A DNA stretch of 64,000 nucleotides from Pseudomonas wayambapalatensis (GCA_014268975.2 CP077096.1:1138501-1202500); one strand, 5' to 3'. Shown: positions 44,453 to 55,176, counted from the first letter of the stretch. Program-made: numbers and translations. The notes: a model not told the origin generated them from the sequence alone.

Positions 44453-44501
44453 ATAAAAGCGAAGCCGTGTGAGTTGCAATGCTGATTCGGCCTGTCATAG
44501 C

Positions 44502-44524
44502 CGGTCGTTGATGAGCAACGACCG
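44502..44524. other. Perfect 9-bp hairpin upstream of the structured leader
   Basis: CGGTCGTTG (44502-44510) and CAACGACCG (44516-44524), 5-nt loop. No T tract on either side. It may belong to the same leader or be an operator. The rest of 44525-44697 shows no gene. Confidence 0.5.
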
Positions 44525-44697
44525 TGCGAGACTAGAACGCGCCCCATGGCACCGCAACGGCTTTAGGCGGCCGAGAGTATGTTTGGGAAACGGACTACAG
44601 GGAATGGGGAAAAACTGAAAATCGAGCCACTTATCCACAACGAAAAAAGCGTCGCTCAGGCTAATCTAGGGCAACTTCCCGCCCAGGTAGAGCCGCC

Positions 44698-45318
44698 ATG
44701 TCCATCGCCGACAATCTGATTGCCTTCACGCTCGCGGCTACCCTGCTGACGATAACCCCCGGCCTCGACACCGCCCTGATTCTCAGAACCTCCGCCGTCG
44801 AAGGACGCAAGCAGGGACTGCGCGCGGCCCTGGGCATCAACGCCGGTTGCCTGCTTTGGGGCGCAGCGGTCGCCTTCGGCCTTGGCGCATTGATCGCTGT
44901 CTCCGAGCTGGCGTACGACATCCTCAAGTACTGTGGCGCTGCCTATCTGGCATGGTTGGGCGTGAACATGCTCCTGCGCCCACGCCAGTCGCTGGCGCCT
45001 GCCGAGGCTGAGGGGAGACCGGCAGCGAACTGGTTCCTCAAGGGCATGATGGGCAATCTGCTCAATCCTAAGGTCGGGATTTTCTACGTGTCGTTCCTGC
45101 CGCAATTCATTCCGCAAGGCCAGCCATTGATTGCATGGACCTTCGGGCTTGTGGGCATTCATGTGCTGCTGGGGTTGATCTGGGCGGTGGGGTTGATCAG
45201 TGCGACACAATCCTTTGCAGGCATCCTGCGCAAAGGAAACCTCATCAAATGGATGGATCGAGTAACAGGTATGGTCTTTGTACTGTTCGCTGCACGTTTG
45301 GCACTGAGCCGACGTTAA
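44698..45318 (+). CDS. LysE/RhtB-family amino-acid exporter
   Basis: 206 residues, about six helices. The start FTLAATLLTITPGLDTALILRTSAVEGRKQGLRAALGINAGCLLW and the later GNLLNPKVGIFYVSFLPQFI are family signatures. Exports an amino acid or derivative across the inner membrane; substrate unknown. Last protein gene before the CRISPR locus; 45319-45427 holds nothing recognisable except a short GGCTGC/GCAGCC hairpin. Confidence 0.9.
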   Translation: MSIADNLIAFTLAATLLTITPGLDTALILRTSAVEGRKQGLRAALGINAGCLLWGAAVAFGLGALIAVSELAYDILKYCGAAYLAWLGVNMLLRPRQSLAPAEAEGRPAANWFLKGMMGNLLNPKVGIFYVSFLPQFIPQGQPLIAWTFGLVGIHVLLGLIWAVGLISATQSFAGILRKGNLIKWMDRVTGMVFVLFAARLALSRR

Positions 45319-45427
45319 AGGCTGCGATACGACTCCTTGCAGCCACGGGCTTGTCGAAACGCCGCGAGCACGGTGTAGTTCGTGCCATCCTCGGCGAGTA
45401 ACCAGAAGTAGTTTCGCTACGACTATT

Positions 45428-45942
45428 TTGTTGAGCTGCCTACGCGGCAGTGAACTACGGCCTCGGCCCAGTGCGGGGCTGGGCTTGTTTCTGAGCTGCC
45501 TGCACGGCAGTGAACAGACAACCGCCGCCTGGCGGTATTTTTCTGCCTTTCCTGAACTGCCTACGCGGCAGTGAACGGACAGTTGCAGGGATTCACCTGT
45601 TGGGCGTCTTTCTGAGCTGCCTACACGGCAGCTCAGAAATTGACGGAAGCGACAGCCGCCGCCGTGCCCTTGTTCACTGCCGTGTAGGCAGCTCAGAAAA
45701 TGTAGGCTAGGGCGATCATAGAAGGTGTCCTCGTTCACTGCCGTGTAGGCAGCTCAGAAACACGACACGGGCGCCGCCGGTGCCGACAAGCTGTTCACTG
45801 CCGTTTAGGCAGCTCAGAAACACACGGGCATGAGCCAGAGCGCGCTCTATCAAGGTTCACTGCCGTGTAGGCAGCTCAGAAAAGTCCGGTCGCCCGATCC
45901 ATCCAATGAATCACGTTCACTGCCGTCTAGGCAGCCCACAAA
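45428..45942. CRISPR. Type I-F-like CRISPR locus: two opposed arrays fused, no cas genes
   Basis: Nine 28-base repeats (GTTCACTGCC...CTCAGAAA, close to the P. aeruginosa I-F repeat) and eight spacers of 32-34 bases. Three repeats on the left are on the minus strand (45428-45455, 45488-45515, 45549-45576). Five on the right are on the plus strand (45672-45699, 45733-45760, 45793-45820, 45855-45882, 45915-45942). Between them is a chimeric repeat at 45609-45639. The outermost repeats at both ends carry about three changes each, marking two trailer ends; both leaders should therefore have been in the middle and are missing. No cas gene lies in the window. Probably inactive. Confidence 0.93.
45609..45639. 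repeat. Chimeric palindromic CRISPR repeat (junction)
   Basis: TTTCTGAGCTGCC-TACAC-GGCAGCTCAGAAA: 13-base arms that are perfect reverse complements around a 5-base loop, 31 bases in all. The left part is a minus-strand repeat up to GGCAG; the right part is the end of a plus-strand repeat from GGCAG. The shared GGCAG, half of the repeat stem, is the likely crossover microhomology. Confidence 0.9.
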
Positions 45943-45978
45943 CAGTTTCCGAGTTGGCACGTAAATCACTAAAGGGTT

Positions 45979-46062
45979 TACCCGCGAAGCCACTGACTGT
46001 CTGGGTGGCATCGGCATTGCCAGTGTTCGTCGCGGTTCGCCGCCCCGATATGCCCACTACGA
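45979..46062. repeat. Degenerate REP-pair remnant beside the CRISPR locus
   Basis: CCCGCGAA near 45979 and GTGTTCGTCGCGGTTC followed by CGCCCCGA (about 46023-46049) align with the inside of the REP pair at 33824-33927 with scattered changes. No gene is seen between the last CRISPR repeat and the tRNA terminator. Confidence 0.6.
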
Positions 46063-46131
46063 CCAGGGCGAGATGAGAAGAGGGCGATTTCCGCTGACGC
46101 TTACCGCTTTCAGGCCCTGAATACCGGCCAC

Positions 46132-46160
46132 AAAAAAACCGACCATAAGGTCGGTTTTTT
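46132..46160 (-). terminator. Terminator of tRNA-Leu
   Basis: AAAAAACCGACC and GGTCGGTTTTTT around ATAA; an A run on one side and a T run on the other make it bidirectional. It lies directly downstream of the tRNA. Confidence 0.9.
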
Positions 46161-46168
46161 CTGGATCT

Positions 46169-46253
46169 TGGTGCCCCGAGGGAGACTCGAACTCCCACTC
46201 CTTTCGAAAACGGATTTTGAATCCGCCGCGTCTACCAATTCCGCCATCAGGGC
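46169..46253 (-). tRNA. tRNA-Leu (anticodon CAA)
   Basis: 85 bases on the minus strand including encoded CCA (46171-46169). The acceptor stem GCCCTGA pairs with TCGGGGC. The anticodon stem GCGGA/TCCGT encloses loop TTCAAAA, anticodon CAA for UUG codons. There is a long variable arm as in class II tRNAs, and the T arm contains GTTCGAG. Its 3' end faces the accessory region, the side where integrases usually act. Confidence 0.96.
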
Positions 46254-46361
46254 TTGTGGCGCCGCAGTATAGAGAGGCTCCTGCAGTCGGTCAATCGGCT
46301 TTCATGGTCAATTTTCATGCATTGGGCTAAACTTCCCGGCCCTGCCAAGCCGAACACGATC

Positions 46362-48541
<2,180 letters not shown>

Positions 48542-48582
48542 CTGTTCGCACACATAACTAAATTCAGCAACTGGAGTGCTAC

Positions 48583-48918
48583 ATGAGCTTTCTGATTCCC
48601 GCCGCTTACGCGGACGCTGCAGCCCCTGCCGCCGGCCCAGCTGGTACCGGCTTCGAGTGGATCTTCCTGGTCGGCTTCCTGGTCATCTTCTACCTGATGA
48701 TCTGGCGCCCGCAGGCCAAGCGCGCCAAAGAGCAGAAAAACCTGCTCAGCGCACTGCAAAAGGGTGATGAAGTGGTCACCAACGGCGGTATCGCCGGCAA
48801 GATTGTCAAAGTTTCCGATGATTTCGTGGTACTGGAAGTGTCCGACAACGTCGAGCTGAAGTTCCAGAAGGGTGCCATCGCGGCCACCCTGCCAAAAGGT
48901 ACGCTCAAGGCTATCTGA
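48583..48918 (+). CDS. yajC: Sec translocase accessory protein YajC
   Basis: 111 residues, one helix (WIFLVGFLVIFYLMIWRPQAKRAKE), then a small cytoplasmic domain (GDEVVTNGGIAGKIVKV). It is a subunit of the SecDF-YajC complex that assists late protein translocation. It lies between tgt and secD, as is standard. Confidence 0.97.
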   Translation: MSFLIPAAYADAAAPAAGPAGTGFEWIFLVGFLVIFYLMIWRPQAKRAKEQKNLLSALQKGDEVVTNGGIAGKIVKVSDDFVVLEVSDNVELKFQKGAIAATLPKGTLKAI

Positions 48919-48984
48919 GTTACCGGTTTCATTTTTTTCCAGTCGGGGCGCGCAAAGCGCCCCGCGTCTTGAACGGGCGGCGTG

Positions 48985-50847
48985 ATGCTGAACAAATACC
49001 CTCTGTGGAAATACCTGCTGATCCTGGTGGTACTGGCGGTCGGCTTTATTTATTCCGCTCCCAACCTCTACCCGGATGACCCGGCGGTGCAGATCAGCGG
49101 TGCAAGTTCCGCGCTGCACGTGAGCCAGGCCGACCTCGACCGCGCTACCAAGGCGCTGGTTGATGCCGGTATCACCGTCAAGGGTGGCAGCCTGGGCGAG
49201 AAGGGCAGTGCGCTGGTGCGCCTGACCAACCAGGAAGACCAACTGCCGGCCAAGGATGTGGTGCGCAAGACCCTGGGTGACGACTACGTCGTCGCACTGA
49301 ACCTGGCCCAGACCACCCCGCAGTGGCTGCGCAACCTGGGTGCCAGCCCGATGAAGCTGGGCCTGGACCTCTCCGGTGGTGTGCACTTCCTGCTGGAAGT
49401 GGACATGGACAAGGCCATGAGTGCCCGCCTGAAGGTCTACGACGGCGAAGTGAAGACCCTGCTGCGCAAAGAGCGCGTGCGCTACCGTAGCCTGCCCCAG
49501 CAGGACGGCAGCATCATGCTGGGCTTCTCCGACGATGCTACCCGCGAACAGGCGCGTGCCCTGGTCCGCAAGAATTTCAATGATTTCGATATCACCACCA
49601 CCGAGCGCAACGAGCTCTCCGTGCTGCGTCTGGCGCTGACCCAGGCCAAGGTCGCCGAAATCCGCGAATACTCCATCAAGCAGAACCTGACTACCGTCCG
49701 CAACCGTGTGAACGAGCTGGGCGTGGCCGAGCCGCTGGTTCAGCGCCAGGGCGCCAACCGTATCGTGGTCGAGCTGCCCGGCGTGCAGGACACGGCCGAA
49801 GCCAAGCGTATTCTCGGCAAGACCGCCAACCTCGAGTTCCGCTTCGGCGCTGAGCCAGGTGCTTCGAAAGCGACTACCGAGGTCTTCGAGTTCCGTGATG
49901 GCAACCGTTCGGCTGCGGTCGAGCGTGGCTTGATCATCACCGGTGACCAGGTCACCGATGCCCAGGCGAGCTTCGACGAGCACGGTCGTCCGCAGGTGAA
50001 CATCCGCCTGGACGGCCACGGCGGCGAGTTGATGAGCCGCGCCACGCGCAGCAACGTCGGTCGCAGCATGGCGGTGATCTTCATCGAGCAGAAGCCGGTG
50101 ACCCGCTACGTCAAGCAGACCGTCGACGGCGTCGAGAAGGAAGTGGCGGTACAGAGCTTCCAGGAAGAGAAGAAGATCATCAGCCTGGCGACCATCCAGT
50201 CGCCGCTGGGCAGCCAGTTCCGCATCACTGGCCTGAACGGCCAGGGCGAGTCGTCGGAACTGGCCCTGCTGCTGCGTGCCGGTGGTCTGGCAGCGCCGAT
50301 GTACTTCGCTGAAGAGCGTACCATCGGCCCGAGCCTGGGTGCCGACAACATCACCAAGGGTGTCGATGCGTCGCTGTGGGGCATGCTGTTCGTCTCGCTG
50401 TTCATCATCGCCATCTACCGTGGCTTCGGCGTGATCGCCACCATCGCCCTGACGGGCAACATGGTGCTGCTGCTGGCGCTGATGTCGCTGCTGGGCGCGA
50501 CCCTGACCCTGCCGGGTATCGCCGGTATCGTGTTGACCATGGGTATGGCGGTCGACGCCAACGTGCTGATCTTCTCGCGAATTCGCGAGGAGCTGAAAAA
50601 CGGCATGTCGGTGCAGCGCGCCATCCACGAAGGCTTCAACCGTGCCTACACCGCGATCATCGACGCCAACCTGACCAGCCTGCTGGTCGGCGGCATCCTG
50701 TTCGCCATGGGTACTGGCCCGGTCAAAGGCTTCGCGGTCACCATGTCCCTCGGGATTTTCACCTCGATGTTCACCGCCGTCATGGTGACCCGCGCAATGG
50801 TCAACCTGACCTGTGGCGGGCGTGACATCAAGAAGCTGTGGGTTTGA
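48985..50847 (+). CDS. secD: Protein translocase subunit SecD
   Basis: 620 residues, RND-fold membrane protein using the proton gradient to drive periplasmic steps of secretion. It starts MLNKYPLWKYLLILVVLAVGFIYSAPNLYPDDPAVQ (a GTG one codon earlier is in frame). LGLDLSGGVHFLLEVD and the helix with GMAVDANVLIFSRIREE are conserved, with the conserved Asp in the latter. Six helices. secF begins 10 bases after the stop. Confidence 0.98.
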   Translation: MLNKYPLWKYLLILVVLAVGFIYSAPNLYPDDPAVQISGASSALHVSQADLDRATKALVDAGITVKGGSLGEKGSALVRLTNQEDQLPAKDVVRKTLGDDYVVALNLAQTTPQWLRNLGASPMKLGLDLSGGVHFLLEVDMDKAMSARLKVYDGEVKTLLRKERVRYRSLPQQDGSIMLGFSDDATREQARALVRKNFNDFDITTTERNELSVLRLALTQAKVAEIREYSIKQNLTTVRNRVNELGVAEPLVQRQGANRIVVELPGVQDTAEAKRILGKTANLEFRFGAEPGASKATTEVFEFRDGNRSAAVERGLIITGDQVTDAQASFDEHGRPQVNIRLDGHGGELMSRATRSNVGRSMAVIFIEQKPVTRYVKQTVDGVEKEVAVQSFQEEKKIISLATIQSPLGSQFRITGLNGQGESSELALLLRAGGLAAPMYFAEERTIGPSLGADNITKGVDASLWGMLFVSLFIIAIYRGFGVIATIALTGNMVLLLALMSLLGATLTLPGIAGIVLTMGMAVDANVLIFSRIREELKNGMSVQRAIHEGFNRAYTAIIDANLTSLLVGGILFAMGTGPVKGFAVTMSLGIFTSMFTAVMVTRAMVNLTCGGRDIKKLWV

Positions 50848-50857
50848 GGGAGCTGCG

Positions 50858-51766
50858 ATGAAAACCATCAACTTCATGGGCGTGCGCAACGTTGCGTTCG
50901 CCGTCACTGTCCTGCTGACCGTACTGGCGCTGTTCAGCTGGTGGCACAAGGGCTTGAACTTCGGCCTGGACTTCACCGGCGGTACGCTCATCGAGCTGAC
51001 CTACGAGCGTCCGGCCGACCTCAAGGCGGTGCGTGCCGAGCTGGTCGAGTCCGGCTTCCACGAGGCCATCGTGCAGAGCTTCGGTGCCACCACCGACCTG
51101 CTGGTGCGCATGCCTGGCGACGACCCGCAACTGGGCAATCAGGTTGCCCAGGCGCTGCAGAAACTGGGCGGCGACAACCCGGCCACCGTCAAGCGTGTCG
51201 AGTTCGTCGGCCCGCAGGTCGGTGAAGAACTGCGTGACCAGGGCGGCCTGGGCATGCTGCTGGCGCTGGGCGGGGTACTGATCTACCTGGCGTTTCGCTT
51301 CCAGTGGAAGTTTGCGGTGGGTGCGATCGTCTCGCTGATTCACGACGTGATCGTGACCGTGGGCATCCTCTCGTTCTTCCAGATCACCTTCGACCTGACG
51401 GTGCTGGCGGCGGTGCTGGCGATCATCGGCTACTCGCTCAACGACACCATCGTCGTGTTCGACCGGGTGCGTGAGAACTTCCGCGTGATGCGCAAGGCCT
51501 CGCTGATCGAGAACATCAACGTCTCGACCACCCAGACCCTGCTGCGTACCATCGCCACGTCGGTGTCCACCTTGCTGGCGATCGCTGCGCTGCTGTTCTT
51601 CGGTGGCGACAACCTGTTCGGCTTCTCCCTGGCCCTGTTCATCGGTGTCATGGCGGGTACCTACTCGTCGATCTACATCGCCAACGTGGTGCTGATCTGG
51701 CTGAACCTGAACAGCGAAGACCTGATCCCGCCGGTCAAGGCCGAGGGTGTGGACGACCGTCCGTAA
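50858..51766 (+). CDS. secF: Protein translocase subunit SecF
   Basis: 302 residues. The partner of SecD: FGLDFTGGTLIELTY and IIGYSLNDTIVVFDRVREN are family motifs. ATG at 50858 follows GAGGGAGC; the frame upstream overlaps secD and is not used. A strong terminator ends the queA-tgt-yajC-secDF cluster. Confidence 0.98.
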   Translation: MKTINFMGVRNVAFAVTVLLTVLALFSWWHKGLNFGLDFTGGTLIELTYERPADLKAVRAELVESGFHEAIVQSFGATTDLLVRMPGDDPQLGNQVAQALQKLGGDNPATVKRVEFVGPQVGEELRDQGGLGMLLALGGVLIYLAFRFQWKFAVGAIVSLIHDVIVTVGILSFFQITFDLTVLAAVLAIIGYSLNDTIVVFDRVRENFRVMRKASLIENINVSTTQTLLRTIATSVSTLLAIAALLFFGGDNLFGFSLALFIGVMAGTYSSIYIANVVLIWLNLNSEDLIPPVKAEGVDDRP

Positions 51767-51797
51767 GGGCTTGTCCTGCGCCGTTTGGCGTAAAGGG

Positions 51798-51830
51798 AGG
51801 CGCGAGTGTTGAACTCGCGCCTTTTTTTTT
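51798..51830 (+). terminator. Terminator after secF
   Basis: AGGCGCGAGT and ACTCGCGCC(T) form a 9-10 bp stem around GTTGA, followed by nine T. Confidence 0.95.
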
Positions 51831-51887
51831 GCTCCAAGGCATGGAGAAGGCGGGCAATGTCCCGCGGGTATGATCAGGAGATTCCAC

Positions 51888-52436
51888 GTGAACAAATCAA
51901 TGCTGGTGGGTGCGGTTTTGGGTGCTGTCGGTGTTACAGCCGGAGGTGCTGTGGCGACCTACAGCTTGGTGAACAAAGGGCCGGAATATGCCCAGGTCAC
52001 TGACGTACAGCCGATCAAGCAACAGGTGAAGACACCGCGCGAAGTGTGCAAGGACGTGACCGTGACGCGCCAGCGTCCGGTGCAGGACCAGCACCAGATC
52101 GCCGGTACCGTGGTGGGCGCCCTGGCCGGTGGGCTGCTGGGTAACCAGATCGGTGGCGGCACCGGCAAGAAGATCGCAACGGTGGCCGGTGCGGTCGGTG
52201 GCGGTTATGCCGGCAACAAGGTGCAGGAGGGCATGCAGGAGCGTGATACCTACACCACCACGCAAACGCGCTGCAACACGGTCAACGACGTCAGCGACAA
52301 GGTGGTGGGTTACACCGTGAAGTACACCATCGGTGATCAGGCGGGTGTGGTGAAGATGGATCACGAGCCAGGCTCGACCATCCCGCTGGACAAGAATGGC
52401 AAGCTGATACTGAGCCAGGCACAGCCAGGGCAGTGA
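51888..52436 (+). CDS. Glycine-zipper 2TM-domain envelope protein
   Basis: 182 residues from a GTG start seven bases after CAGGAG; an upstream ATG in frame lacks a site. An N-terminal hydrophobic anchor (SMLVGAVLGAVGVTAGGAVATYSLV) precedes a glycine zipper IAGTVVGALAGGLLGNQIGG...GAVGGGYAGNKVQ (Rick_17kDa/SlyB-like). Two Cys (EVCKDV, TRCNTV) flank the zipper and may form a disulfide. Likely inner-membrane or periplasmic; role unknown. Confidence 0.85.
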   Translation: MNKSMLVGAVLGAVGVTAGGAVATYSLVNKGPEYAQVTDVQPIKQQVKTPREVCKDVTVTRQRPVQDQHQIAGTVVGALAGGLLGNQIGGGTGKKIATVAGAVGGGYAGNKVQEGMQERDTYTTTQTRCNTVNDVSDKVVGYTVKYTIGDQAGVVKMDHEPGSTIPLDKNGKLILSQAQPGQ

Positions 52437-52484
52437 CCTGCGTGCCGGCCCCATTGCGGGTCGGCAGGGTTGTGGAAAACAGGC

Positions 52485-52516
52485 ATAAAAAAGCACCCCG
52501 AGGGGTGCTTTTTTTT
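52485..52516. terminator. Bidirectional terminator between convergent genes
   Basis: AAGCACCCC (52491-52499) and GGGGTGCTT (52502-52510), flanked by an A run and T run. It serves the glycine-zipper gene and suhB. Confidence 0.93.
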
Positions 52517-52533
52517 GCATCTGGAGCCTTGGC

Positions 52534-53352
52534 TCAGCGCTTCAGGTTCTCTGGCAGGTGCGGCTGGATCGCAGTCAGCACCGCCTTGAAGCACTTGATG
52601 TTGCCGGCAACGATGTGGCCCTTGTCGAGGAAGTCATGGCCACCGTTGAAGTCGCTCACCAGGCCGCCTGCTTCCTGGATCAGCAGTACGCCTGCAGCCA
52701 TGTCCCACTCGGACAGGCCCGACTCCCAGAAGGCGTCGAAGCGGCCTGCGGCAACGTAGGCCAGGTCCAGGGCGGCGGAGCCGGCGCGGCGGATGCCGGC
52801 GGTCTGGCCGGTGAGGGCGCGGAACATGCCGAGGTAGTTGTCCAGGTCAGCCATCTGGTTGTCGCGGAACGGGAAGCCGGTACCCAGCAGGGCGCCTTCC
52901 AGGCTGGTGCGCGAGCTGACGCGCAGGCGACGACCGTTGAGCTGGGCGCCACGACCGCGGCTGGCGGTGAATTCTTCCTGGCGGACCGGGTCGACGATGA
53001 CCGCGTGCTCGAGACGGCCGCGGTATTTGCAGGCGATGCTGACCGCGAAGTGCGGAACGCCACGCAGGAAGTTGGTGGTGCCGTCCAGCGGATCGATGAT
53101 CCACAGGTAGTCCTTGCCTTCCTCGCCGGAGCCGGCGTGCAGGCCAGTCTCTTCACCCTGGATCGAGTGGTTCGGGTAAGCCTTGCGCAGGGCGTTGACG
53201 ATGGTCTGCTCGGCGGCGCGATCGACCTCGGAGACGTAGTCCTTGGCCTCTTTCTCGTCGACCTTGATGCTGTCCAGGCGTTCGATGGAGCGGAAAATCA
53301 GTTCACTGGCGCTGCGAGCGGCGCGCAGGGCGATATTCAGCATAGGCTGCAT
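52534..53352 (-). CDS. suhB: Inositol-1-monophosphatase / Nus factor SuhB
   Basis: 272 residues. It starts MQPMLNIALRAARSASELI, like E. coli SuhB (MHPMLNIA). Metal-binding motifs: GEETG, the signature IIDPLDGTTNFLRGVPHF and SEWDMAAGVLLIQEAGG. It hydrolyses inositol phosphates in vitro and, in E. coli, joins the rRNA antitermination complex; in P. aeruginosa it affects virulence gene regulation. Divergent from trmJ. Confidence 0.95.
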   Translation of the reverse strand: MQPMLNIALRAARSASELIFRSIERLDSIKVDEKEAKDYVSEVDRAAEQTIVNALRKAYPNHSIQGEETGLHAGSGEEGKDYLWIIDPLDGTTNFLRGVPHFAVSIACKYRGRLEHAVIVDPVRQEEFTASRGRGAQLNGRRLRVSSRTSLEGALLGTGFPFRDNQMADLDNYLGMFRALTGQTAGIRRAGSAALDLAYVAAGRFDAFWESGLSEWDMAAGVLLIQEAGGLVSDFNGGHDFLDKGHIVAGNIKCFKAVLTAIQPHLPENLKR

Positions 53353-53503
53353 GGGCGTTTCACCTGGAGATGTTAAAGAAGAAAGCCGCATAGTCTATCA
53401 GAAAACTGTTCCGGCAGAAGGGTGACATTCGCATTCGTGGCGTTACGCCCGTCGCTTAGGTAAGATCGTTCCCCCCTTTATAGGCATCCGTGAGCTCGAC
53501 ACC

Positions 53504-54262
53504 TTGCTGCAGAATATTCGTGTTGTTCTGGTCAATACCAGCCACCCCGGCAACATCGGCGGCGCTGCTCGTGCCATGAAAAACATGGGCTTGTCGCGCC
53601 TGGTGCTGGTTCAGCCACTGGATTTCCCCGCTGCGGACGCCAGCGCTCGTGCCTCCGGCGCCGACGATGTGCTGGACGGTGCCGTTGTGGTCGATACGCT
53701 CGAGCAGGCGCTGGCTGGCTGCAGCCTGGCGATTGGTACCAGCGCCCGTGACCGCAGCATGCCGTGGCCGATGCTCGACCCGCGCGAATGCGGGGTGCAG
53801 AGCGTCGCGCGTGCGGCCGCCGGCGAGGAGATCGCCCTGGTGTTCGGTCGCGAACATGCAGGCCTGACCAATGACGAACTGCAGCGATGTCACTTCCACG
53901 TGCACATTCCATCGAACCCCGACTTCAGCTCGCTGAATCTTGCTGCCGCAGTCCAGGTGCTCGCCTACGAGGTGCGCACCGCATGGCTGGCGGCGCAAGG
54001 TGCGCCGGCGAAGGTCGAGAAGGTCGATGCCAGCGACGAGCTGGCCACCCTGGACGAAATGGAGCTGTTCTACGAACACCTGGAAAAGACCCTGGTGGAC
54101 ATCAGCTTCCTCGACCCTGAAAAGCCCAAGCACCTGATGGCGCGTCTGCGCCGGTTGTATGGGCGCAGCTCGGTCAATCGTTCGGAAATGAGCATTTTGC
54201 GCGGCATCCTCACCGAGACTCAGAAAGTCGCCCGGGGTGATGCGCACAAGCGGAAGGACTAG
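53504..54262 (+). CDS. trmJ: tRNA (cytidine/uridine-2'-O-)-methyltransferase TrmJ
   Basis: 252-residue SPOUT enzyme that 2'-O-methylates position 32 of tRNAs. The start is an unusual [33 protein letters not shown] matches the E. coli start exactly in register, and no ATG or GTG lies in frame near it. Knot motifs: [29 protein letters not shown] and [15 protein letters not shown]. cysE follows after five bases, so the two are probably cotranscribed. Confidence 0.95.
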   Translation: MLQNIRVVLVNTSHPGNIGGAARAMKNMGLSRLVLVQPLDFPAADASARASGADDVLDGAVVVDTLEQALAGCSLAIGTSARDRSMPWPMLDPRECGVQSVARAAAGEEIALVFGREHAGLTNDELQRCHFHVHIPSNPDFSSLNLAAAVQVLAYEVRTAWLAAQGAPAKVEKVDASDELATLDEMELFYEHLEKTLVDISFLDPEKPKHLMARLRRLYGRSSVNRSEMSILRGILTETQKVARGDAHKRKD

Positions 54263-54267
54263 AAACA

Positions 54268-55053
54268 ATGTTCGAGCGTCTGCGTGAAGATATCCAGAGT
54301 GTGTTTCATCGTGATCCCGCGGCACGCAATGCCTTCGAGGTGCTGACCTGCTACCCCGGGATGCATGCCATCTGGCTGCATCGCCTGGGCAATGCCCTGT
54401 GGAAGCGCGACTTCAAGTGGCTGGCGCGCCTGGTGTCGAACTTCGGGCGCTGGATGACCGGCATCGAGATCCACCCCGGCGCCACCATCGGCCGGCGTTT
54501 CTTCATCGATCATGGCATGGGCATCGTCATCGGCGAGACCGCCGAGATCGGCGATGATGTGACGCTCTATCAGGGCGTGACCCTCGGCGGCACCAGCTGG
54601 AACAAGGGCAAGCGACACCCGACCCTGGAAAACGGCGTAGTGGTGGGGGCGGGCGCCAAGGTGCTCGGCCCGTTCACGGTGGGCGCCGGGGCCAAGATCG
54701 GCTCCAATGCGGTGGTGACCAAGGCCGTGCCGGCCGGTGCCACGGCAGTCGGGATCCCGGGGCGGATCATCGTCAAGACCGAAGACAGCGAGGTCGAGGC
54801 CAAGCGCAAGGCCATGGCCGAGAAGATCGGCTTCGATGCCTACGGCGTCAGTGGCGACATGCCCGACCCGGTGGCGCGCGCCATCGGCCAGATGCTCGAC
54901 CACCTGCAGGCGGTCGACGAGCGCCTGGAGGGCATGTGCGGGGCGCTGACCAACCTGGGCAGTGACTACTGTGCCAAGGCCTTGCCGGCCCTGCCGGAAG
55001 AGGACTTCGCCGAGGTCAAGCAGGCTGCGCAGAGCGACACTCCGTCGCATTGA
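54268..55053 (+). CDS. cysE: Serine O-acetyltransferase
   Basis: 261 residues. First step of cysteine synthesis from serine and acetyl-CoA. Left-handed beta-helix hexapeptide repeats ([44 protein letters not shown]) contain the catalytic His (DHGMG). It supplies cysteine, the sulfur donor for IscS encoded just downstream. Confidence 0.96.
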   Translation: MFERLREDIQSVFHRDPAARNAFEVLTCYPGMHAIWLHRLGNALWKRDFKWLARLVSNFGRWMTGIEIHPGATIGRRFFIDHGMGIVIGETAEIGDDVTLYQGVTLGGTSWNKGKRHPTLENGVVVGAGAKVLGPFTVGAGAKIGSNAVVTKAVPAGATAVGIPGRIIVKTEDSEVEAKRKAMAEKIGFDAYGVSGDMPDPVARAIGQMLDHLQAVDERLEGMCGALTNLGSDYCAKALPALPEEDFAEVKQAAQSDTPSH

Positions 55054-55151
55054 TTACGCCGGGCTGATACACGGGGCGTGTGCTCGCGCCCCTTGTCTGC
55101 TATCATCGCGCCCGCTTCCCGCGTGCAAACCCGACTAAAGCACTAGGTCTT

Positions 55152-55176
55152 ATAGTTGACTTAAATGCTCGGGAAT
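55152..55176 (+). promoter_or_regulatory. IscR type-1 site over the isc promoter
   Basis: A 25-base match to the IscR type-1 consensus: ATAGTTGACT, centre TAAAT, then CTCGGGAAT. It overlaps a -35 TTGACT (55156-55161); 17 bases on is CATACT (55179-55184) as a -10. Autorepression by holo-IscR is expected. Confidence 0.75.

Noticed and set aside
44323..44547. Reading 44089-44547 as one 152-residue protein
   Set aside because: The strong ribosome site and typical MLKIVPDPP start are at 44322; the upstream part fits a structured RNA better, though translation cannot be excluded.
45510..45710. 66-codon frame across the CRISPR repeats
   Set aside because: Product of repeat periodicity, not a gene.
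46254..46361. queA start 36 codons upstream
   Set aside because: Begins directly at the tRNA boundary and lacks family similarity; [11 protein letters not shown] is the conserved start.
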